From Gemmatimonadota bacterium (lineage in GTDB: Bacteria; Gemmatimonadota; Gemmatimonadetes; Gemmatimonadales; GWC2-71-9), in assembly GCA_003221085.1 (NCBI GenBank), contig QHUD01000182.1, positions 1 through 5,460 on the forward strand: 5,460 nucleotides of DNA, read 5' to 3'. The notes beneath the pieces were generated by a model. It saw nothing but the letters and a program-made list of their open reading frames with translations, was not told the DNA's origin and did not search any database. Positions 1 through 5,460 of the stretch are shown one piece after another (position 1 is the first letter of the stretch; every line of letters starts with the position of its first letter). The position numbers were made by a program, and so were the translations under genes.

Positions 1-1551
1 CACGATGCGTCCGGCCCAGCCGTCCGCCGCGTCGGGGCTGCGTGACAGCACCTGCAGCGTCACGACGTCGCCTGGTTTGATCTTCTTCAGCGCCTCGCGC
101 AGCGCGGCGCGCGTGCGGGTGGGCACGCCGCTCACCGCGACGATGATGTCGGGGCCGCCGGGATCATCGCTCGACTGCAGCCGCCCATAGGCGGGCCCCT
201 CCGGTGAGATATCCGTCACCACCAGGCCGCCGCCCCGCTCCAGCACTGACCGGAGCCGGGTGTCGCGCGCGTCGTCCTGCGTGAGCGGCTCCACCGAGAT
301 GCCGAGCATCTCTTCCTTGCTGGCCGCGTCGCTCTTGGACTTGGACGACACGGTCGCGACCTCGCTGTCGGCTTCGCCCGGCGCCCGCGCCAGCCGCACC
401 GTCAGGGTCTTCTTCTCGCCGCCCTGGCGGAGGACCGTGACCTCGACCGTCTCGCCCGGCTTCTTGAAGGCGACCCGCTGCTGTAGCTGGGGCGTGTTAT
501 CGACCGGCTGGCCGTCCACGGCGATGATCACGTCGCCCGGCTGCATCCCGGCTTTCTTCGCGGGTGAGTCGTCGCTCGTGTAGCTGTCCACCACGACGCC
601 GCCGATCTGCTTCAGACCCACGGCGTCGGCGTCCTCCTGCCGAGCGTCGTGAATGGAGACTCCCATGACCGCGCGCTCCACATGCCCGGTCTTGACCAGC
701 TGGTCCATGACGGTGCGCGCCAGGTTGATCGGAATGGCGAACCCATAGCCCGCGTAGAATCCCGTCTCGCTCGCGATGGCCGAATTGATCCCGACCACCT
801 GACCCCGGATGTTCACCAGGGGCCCTCCCGAGTTGCCGGGATTAATCGCCGCATCGGTCTGGATGAAGTCCTGGATCGAGTAGCGCGTCTGCTGCAGGCC
901 CGCGAGCAGGCGCCCTTTGGCGCTGATGATGCCGGCGGTCACGGTGAACGCGAACGCTTCGCCCAGCGGGTTGCCGATCGCGAGCGCCCACTCACCGACG
1001 CGCGTCGAATCGGAATTCCCGAAGCCCACCATCGGCAGGCCGCGGGCGTCGATCTTGATGACGGCGACGTCGGTATTGGGATCGGTTCCCACGACCTTCG
1101 CGGTGAACTCGCGCTTGTCGTACAGGCGGACCGTCACCTTGTCGGCGCCCGCGACCACGTGATTGTTGGTCAGGATGTAGCCGTCGGCCGAGACGATGAA
1201 GCCCGACCCCGAGCCCTGCTCGACTTGCGGCCGCCGGCGGAGATTCGGAAAAAAGTCCTGGAATCCCGGCGGCAGCCGCTGGTTGTCGCCCCGCTCGACG
1301 TGCTGGGACCGGATGAACACGACGGCCGGCTTCACGTGCTCGGCGACCGCGACGAAGGCGTCCGACCAATCACTCGCTGCCTTGAGGCCGGGTGCCGCGA
1401 GTGGCGGCGCGGTGGCCGGCGTCGGGAGCGCCGTCTCCGCCGCGCCGCTCTTCTTCGGGAGGTTGAGCGTCGACGCGAACGCCAGCCCGAAGACGAAGGC
1501 GATCGCTACCAGAGTTCCGAATTTCAACCAGTCCCGCGTGCGTACCGGCAT
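1..1551 (-). CDS. degP: DegP/HtrA-family (Do-like) serine protease with two PDZ domains, 3' end cut by window edge
   Basis: ATP-independent envelope protease/chaperone of the HtrA family, which degrades or holds misfolded exported proteins. The 517 codons in the window run open to the edge. An N-terminal hydrophobic segment (residues about 10-27, ending AFAS) is a signal peptide or membrane anchor. A trypsin-like domain follows with the full triad: His131 in TNNHVV, Asp161 in NTDVAVIKI and Ser241 in NPGNSGGPLV. PDZ1 spans about 294-390, with the ligand loop at MGVS (296-299). PDZ2 begins near residue 415 (MLGISVEP) and continues to the edge, so only its end is missing. The ATG at 1551 is the only usable start, because an in-frame TAA lies just upstream (1567-1569). 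The SD is weak: AAGG sits only 2 bases from the ATG. The gene starts 25 bases after the dnaK stop with no visible terminator, so co-transcription is inferred. The family call is firm; choosing between DegP, DegQ and DegS is not possible, although two PDZ domains argue against DegS. Confidence 0.95.
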   Translation of the reverse strand, partial: MPVRTRDWLKFGTLVAIAFVFGLAFASTLNLPKKSGAAETALPTPATAPPLAAPGLKAASDWSDAFVAVAEHVKPAVVFIRSQHVERGDNQRLPPGFQDFFPNLRRRPQVEQGSGSGFIVSADGYILTNNHVVAGADKVTVRLYDKREFTAKVVGTDPNTDVAVIKIDARGLPMVGFGNSDSTRVGEWALAIGNPLGEAFAFTVTAGIISAKGRLLAGLQQTRYSIQDFIQTDAAINPGNSGGPLVNIRGQVVGINSAIASETGFYAGYGFAIPINLARTVMDQLVKTGHVERAVMGVSIHDARQEDADAVGLKQIGGVVVDSYTSDDSPAKKAGMQPGDVIIAVDGQPVDNTPQLQQRVAFKKPGETVEVTVLRQGGEKKTLTVRLARAPGEADSEVATVSSKSKSDAASKEEMLGISVEPLTQDDARDTRLRSVLERGGGLVVTDISPEGPAYGRLQSSDDPGGPDIIVAVSGVPTRTRAALREALKKIKPGDVVTLQVLSRSPDAADGWAGRIV

Positions 1552-1576
1552 CGCCTTACCGTCCGTTTAGAGGGTG

Positions 1577-3502
<1,926 letters not shown>

Positions 3503-3511
3503 GGACGAGTG

Positions 3512-3517
3512 CTCCTT
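3512..3517 (-). promoter_or_regulatory. Shine-Dalgarno site of dnaK
   Basis: AAGGAG on the minus strand, 9 bases before the ATG at 3502. This strong site decides the start in favour of 3502 over the in-frame ATG at 3562. Confidence 0.85.
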
Positions 3518-3555
3518 ATCCGAGGGTTGATGCGCGTTCCTAACGCCCCGTCGCA

Positions 3556-3574
3556 CAGGCAAGCCCTATGCCTG
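3556..3574. promoter_or_regulatory. Short inverted repeat CAGGC-N9-GCCTG in the dnaK upstream region
   Basis: Two perfect 5-base arms (3556-3560 and 3570-3574) are separated by 9 bases, about 55-70 bases upstream of the dnaK start codon. It could be an operator or, if transcribed, a small hairpin in the dnaK leader. The 9-base spacer recalls CIRCE, but the arm sequences do not match CIRCE (TTAGCACTC/GAGTGCTAA). Arms this short can arise by chance in GC-rich DNA. Confidence 0.3.
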
Positions 3575-3581
3575 GAAAAGA

Positions 3582-3594
3582 TGTCAAATTGACA
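3582..3594. promoter_or_regulatory. Perfect palindrome TGTCAAATTGACA; both arms read TTGACA (-35-like or operator)
   Basis: The six-base arms TGTCAA (3582-3587) and TTGACA (3589-3594) flank a single A. Each strand therefore carries a perfect sigma-70 -35 hexamer pointing outward, one toward dnaK and one toward the rhomboid gene. A convincing -10 at 16-18 bases is missing on both sides: GCTTGC lies at the right distance toward dnaK, and only G-rich repeat lies toward the rhomboid gene. It may be the -35 of the dnaK promoter, a binding site for a dimeric regulator, or both. It stands out as one of the few AT-rich patches in this region. Confidence 0.4.
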
Positions 3595-3601
3595 GCCTGA
3601 T

Positions 3602-3719
3602 GGGAGGTTGGGGAGGTTGGGGAGGCTTGAGGAGGTTAGAGGAGGTTGCCCCGCTGACGTCTCACCCTCCTCTAACCTCCCCCAACCTCCCCCAACCTCC
3701 CCCAACCTCCCAAACCTCC
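3602..3719. repeat. Inverted array of GGAGG / CCTCC units with about 10-base period (large hairpin-forming repeat)
   Basis: The left arm has five GGAGG cores starting at 3603, 3612, 3621, 3631 and 3641. The right arm has six CCTCC cores starting at 3666, 3676, 3686, 3696, 3706 and 3715. Spacings are 9-10 bases. The innermost part is a perfect 15-base inverted repeat (3631-3645 with 3666-3680) around a 20-base loop (3646-3665) that contains GACGTC. Outer units pair with mismatches and small bulges. The typical unit on the right arm is CCCAACCTCC. The array fills half of the gap between dnaK and the rhomboid gene. It could be a dispersed REP-like palindrome, a structured regulatory element, or a slippage-expanded simple repeat. 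No protein-like signal is seen in it. Confidence 0.9.
3679..3711 (-). other. Potential G-quadruplex sequence on the minus strand
   Basis: Within the right arm of the repeat, the minus strand carries G runs of 3, 5, 5 and 5 bases separated by three 5-base AGGTT loops. This fits the common G3+N1-7 pattern. The motif is seen directly; that it folds is inference, and it would compete with the hairpin formed by the two arms. Confidence 0.55.
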
Positions 3720-3727
3720 GCCAGCTT

Positions 3728-3733
3728 TATCTT
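3728..3733 (+). promoter_or_regulatory. Candidate -10 element (TATCTT) for a leaderless rhomboid transcript
   Basis: TATCTT matches four of six bases of TATAAT and fits the TANNNT pattern. It ends exactly 6 bases before the GTG at 3740, the distance expected when transcription begins at the start codon itself. No -35 hexamer is recognisable 17 bases upstream, where the repeat lies. Confidence 0.4.
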
Positions 3734-3739
3734 ACCTCC

Positions 3740-4498
3740 GTGCTTCCGTATAAGGACGAGAACCCCACCGAGCTGACACCCGTCATCACCGTCGGCATCA
3801 TCGTTGTCAACGTCCTCGCGTGGCTGCTGGTTCAGGGCGCGGGCGCGCCGGAGCCGCTGGCGCGCTCGGTCTGCCAGCTCGGACTGATTCCCGGCGAGGT
3901 GCTGCACACGGTGCCGCCGGGGACCGCGGTGCCGCTCGGGGAGGGGCTGCGCTGCGTCCTCACGGCCGACGCGAACTGGTGGACGGTCGTGACCTCGATG
4001 TTCATGCACGGCGGGTGGCTGCACCTGATCGGCAACATGTGGTTCCTGTGGATCTTCGGAAACAACATCGAAGACTCGATGGGGCACGCGCGGTTCGTGG
4101 TGTTCTACCTGCTGTGTGGGGTGGCGGCTGCGGCGACGCAGATGATCGTCGATCCCGGCTCCCGCGTCCCGATGGTCGGCGCGTCAGGCGCGATCAGCGG
4201 GGTGATGGGGGCCTACATCGTGCTGTACCCGCGGGTGCGCGTGCACACGTTGATCACGCTCGGCTTCTTCCTGACGACGGTCACGCTGCCGGCGTATGTC
4301 ATCCTCGGTTACTGGTTCCTGCTGCAGCTGCTGTTCGGCACGGTGGGCGTGCTCGGCGGCGCCCAAGCGGGCGGCGTGGCGTTCTGGGCCCACGTCGGCG
4401 GCTTCGTCGTGGGAGTGCTGTTGATCCGGTTGTTCGCCAATACCGAGTACCTGGAGCGCCGGCCGGCCGGGCGATTCATCCTTCCGCGTGGTGTTTGA
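3740..4498 (+). CDS. Rhomboid family intramembrane serine protease
   Basis: Polytopic inner-membrane protease that cleaves transmembrane substrates within the bilayer; the substrate is unknown. The protein is 252 residues from the chosen GTG. The first membrane helix (about 14-32) follows the PYKDENPTELTP stretch typical of these proteins. Next come HGGWLHLIGN (90-99), carrying the GlpG-like His95 and Asn99 oxyanion residues, the GASG motif with nucleophile Ser149, a YPRVRV turn (163-168), and the catalytic His218 in AHVGGFVVG. About six membrane helices are visible, so this is the basic GlpG-like fold. GTG at 3740 is chosen because homologous sequence starts there. An in-frame TTG at 3608 would add 44 low-complexity residues encoded by the repeat array. 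No SD precedes the GTG; the preceding bases are ACCTCC. It is divergent from dnaK, and its last 23 bases overlap the end of phoU on the opposite strand. The family is certain, the start moderately so. Confidence 0.93.
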   Translation: MLPYKDENPTELTPVITVGIIVVNVLAWLLVQGAGAPEPLARSVCQLGLIPGEVLHTVPPGTAVPLGEGLRCVLTADANWWTVVTSMFMHGGWLHLIGNMWFLWIFGNNIEDSMGHARFVVFYLLCGVAAAATQMIVDPGSRVPMVGASGAISGVMGAYIVLYPRVRVHTLITLGFFLTTVTLPAYVILGYWFLLQLLFGTVGVLGGAQAGGVAFWAHVGGFVVGVLLIRLFANTEYLERRPAGRFILPRGV

Positions 4499-5156
4499 TC
4501 GTCTTTCCTTCCACCACGAACACGACGTCTTCCGCGATGTTGGTGGCGAGATCCGCCACGCGCTCGAGGTTGCGGCTGACCAGAAATAGATCCATGGCCG
4601 CGCCGATGATGTGCGGATCTTCCATCATTTGGGTGAGCAGGATGCGGAACACGGAGTGGTGCAGGGCGTCGACGGAATCGTCGCGCCGGCAGATCTCCCG
4701 TCCCAGCTTGGGGTCGCCGCGCACGAACGCGTCCAGCGCGCCGGAGAGCATGGCGCGCGCCTGACGGGCCATCTCGAGCAGTTCGGGCTCCGGGGCGATG
4801 AGCCGGGCGTCGAGCAGCCGCTCGGCCGACTGCGCGATGTTCACCGCATGGTCGCCGACGCGCTCCAGGTCGTTCGCGATCTTGGTCGCGGCCACCAGCA
4901 GCCGGAGGTCCCGCGCCATCGGCTGCTGGGTGGCGAGCAGGTCGATCACCGTCTCCTCGATCTCGAGCTCGAGGGCGTCGACGGAGTGATCGCCGGCGAT
5001 CACCTGGGCGGCGAGCTCGCCGTCGCGGCGCAACAGGGCGTCGAGCGCGCGGCCCAGGGCGTCCTGGGCCTCGCCCGACATGGTCAGGAGCTTGGCTTTC
5101 AGCTCCGAGAGCTCGTCGTGAAAGTGGCGGTGTGCCGCCGTGGGAGAGGCGCTCAT
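4476..5156 (-). CDS. phoU: Phosphate transport system regulator PhoU
   Basis: Cytoplasmic all-helical regulator that, in known systems, links the PstSCAB phosphate transporter to the PhoR sensor kinase and represses the Pho response when phosphate is plentiful. It is 226 residues, normal for the family. The two-fold three-helix-bundle repeat is plain: the metal-binding type motif DLERVGD at 96-102 recurs as NLERVAD at 196-202, exactly 100 residues later. The second copy is weaker (Asn for Asp, Ala for Gly). The N-terminus HFHDELSELKAKLLTMS is typical. The ATG at 5156 overlaps the pstB stop in the four bases ATGA, with AGGA (5165-5168) 8 bases upstream inside pstB, so translational coupling is likely. 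The 3' end overlaps the convergent rhomboid gene, leaving no room for a separate terminator. Confidence 0.97.
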   Translation of the reverse strand: MSASPTAAHRHFHDELSELKAKLLTMSGEAQDALGRALDALLRRDGELAAQVIAGDHSVDALELEIEETVIDLLATQQPMARDLRLLVAATKIANDLERVGDHAVNIAQSAERLLDARLIAPEPELLEMARQARAMLSGALDAFVRGDPKLGREICRRDDSVDALHHSVFRILLTQMMEDPHIIGAAMDLFLVSRNLERVADLATNIAEDVVFVVEGKTIKHHAEG

Positions 5157-5460
5157 CCGAACCGTCCTGTGATGTAGGCCTCGGTGCGCTCTTCCGCGGG
5201 CCTCGTGAAAAGCTGTTTGGTCTGCCCGAATTCGATCAGGCGGCCGAGGTAGAAGAACCCCGTGAAATCCGACGCGCGCGAGGCCTGCTGCATGTTGTGG
5301 GTCACGATCAGGATCGAGTAGCTCTGCTTCAGCTCGACCAGCAGCTCCTCGATGCGCTGTGTGGCCCCGGGGTCGAGCGCCGAGCAGGGCTCATCGAGCA
5401 ACAGCACCTCGGGCTCGTTGGCCAGGGCGCGGGCGATGCAGAGCCGCTGCTGCTGGCCCC
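5153..5460 (-). CDS. pstB: Phosphate ABC transporter ATP-binding protein PstB, C-terminal part (5' end outside window)
   Basis: ATPase subunit of the high-affinity phosphate importer PstSCAB, on the cytoplasmic face of the membrane. Only the last 101 complete codons are present; the Walker A and Q-loop lie beyond the right edge. Visible in order are the end of the ABC signature (GQQQRLCIARALANEP), Walker B with catalytic Glu (VLLLDEP), the D-loop (SALDP), the H-loop His in VTHNMQQASRASD, and the PstB-type ending with FFYLGRLIEFG and EAYITGRFG. THNMQQA with the YLGRLIEFG tail separates PstB from other ABC ATPases. The stop overlaps the phoU start by ATGA, the standard pstB-phoU order; pstS, pstC and pstA are expected beyond the edge. 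Confidence 0.96.
   Translation of the reverse strand, partial: GQQQRLCIARALANEPEVLLLDEPCSALDPGATQRIEELLVELKQSYSILIVTHNMQQASRASDFTGFFYLGRLIEFGQTKQLFTRPAEERTEAYITGRFG

Noticed and set aside
3503..3562. Longer dnaK start at the ATG at 3562 (20 extra residues)
   Set aside because: Hsp70 proteins begin just before the GIDLGTTNS motif, and AAGGAG is correctly placed only for the ATG at 3502.
3602..3719. CRISPR array or rho-independent terminator
   Set aside because: Units are about 10 bases with no unique spacers, and there is no U tract after the hairpin; both flanking genes start, rather than end, at this region.
3608..3739. Longer rhomboid start at the in-frame TTG (44 extra residues)
   Set aside because: The extension is encoded by the repeat array and gives low-complexity Pro/Asn/Leu sequence, while family-like sequence begins at the GTG at 3740.
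3820..4764. Plus-strand open frame of 314 codons overlapping the rhomboid gene and phoU
   Set aside because: Frame-shifted shadow of the rhomboid gene that runs on through antisense phoU; Arg/Ala/Gly-rich with no protein signature.

Overview
The window is GC-rich and densely coded on both strands. It looks like a chromosomal fragment from a free-living bacterium with a cell envelope and a periplasm-like compartment. The DnaK tail, the rhomboid N-terminus and the GC-rich codon use remind me of Gemmatimonadota soil bacteria. That placement is an impression from protein style, not a search result. Nothing points to a phage, plasmid, insertion sequence, CRISPR array or RNA gene.

Layout: (1) Positions 1-1551, minus strand: a DegP/HtrA-type serine protease with two PDZ domains, cut by the left edge. 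(2) 1577-3502, minus strand: complete dnaK, only 25 bases upstream of the protease and therefore probably co-transcribed with it as a protein quality-control unit. (3) 3503-3739: a 237-base divergent intergenic region, the least ordinary part of the window. It holds the dnaK ribosome binding site, a short inverted repeat, a perfect 13-base palindrome whose arms are both TTGACA, and a long inverted array of GGAGG/CCTCC units with roughly 10-base period. (4) 3740-4498, plus strand: an intramembrane rhomboid protease with a complete catalytic set, apparently expressed from a leaderless or SD-less GTG start. (5) 4476-5156, minus strand: phoU, overlapping the 3' end of the rhomboid gene by 23 bases. 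(6) 5153-5460, minus strand: the C-terminal part of pstB, overlapping phoU by the four bases ATGA and cut by the right edge.

The window therefore joins the end of a phosphate-uptake operon (pst-phoU) to a proteostasis cluster (dnaK, HtrA protease, and perhaps the divergent rhomboid protease). DnaK handles unfolded cytoplasmic protein, the HtrA protease would degrade or hold misfolded envelope protein, and the rhomboid cleaves membrane proteins within the bilayer. A shared regulatory region between dnaK and the rhomboid gene is possible but unproven. I see no clearly new biological system; the repeat-rich divergent region deserves most attention.
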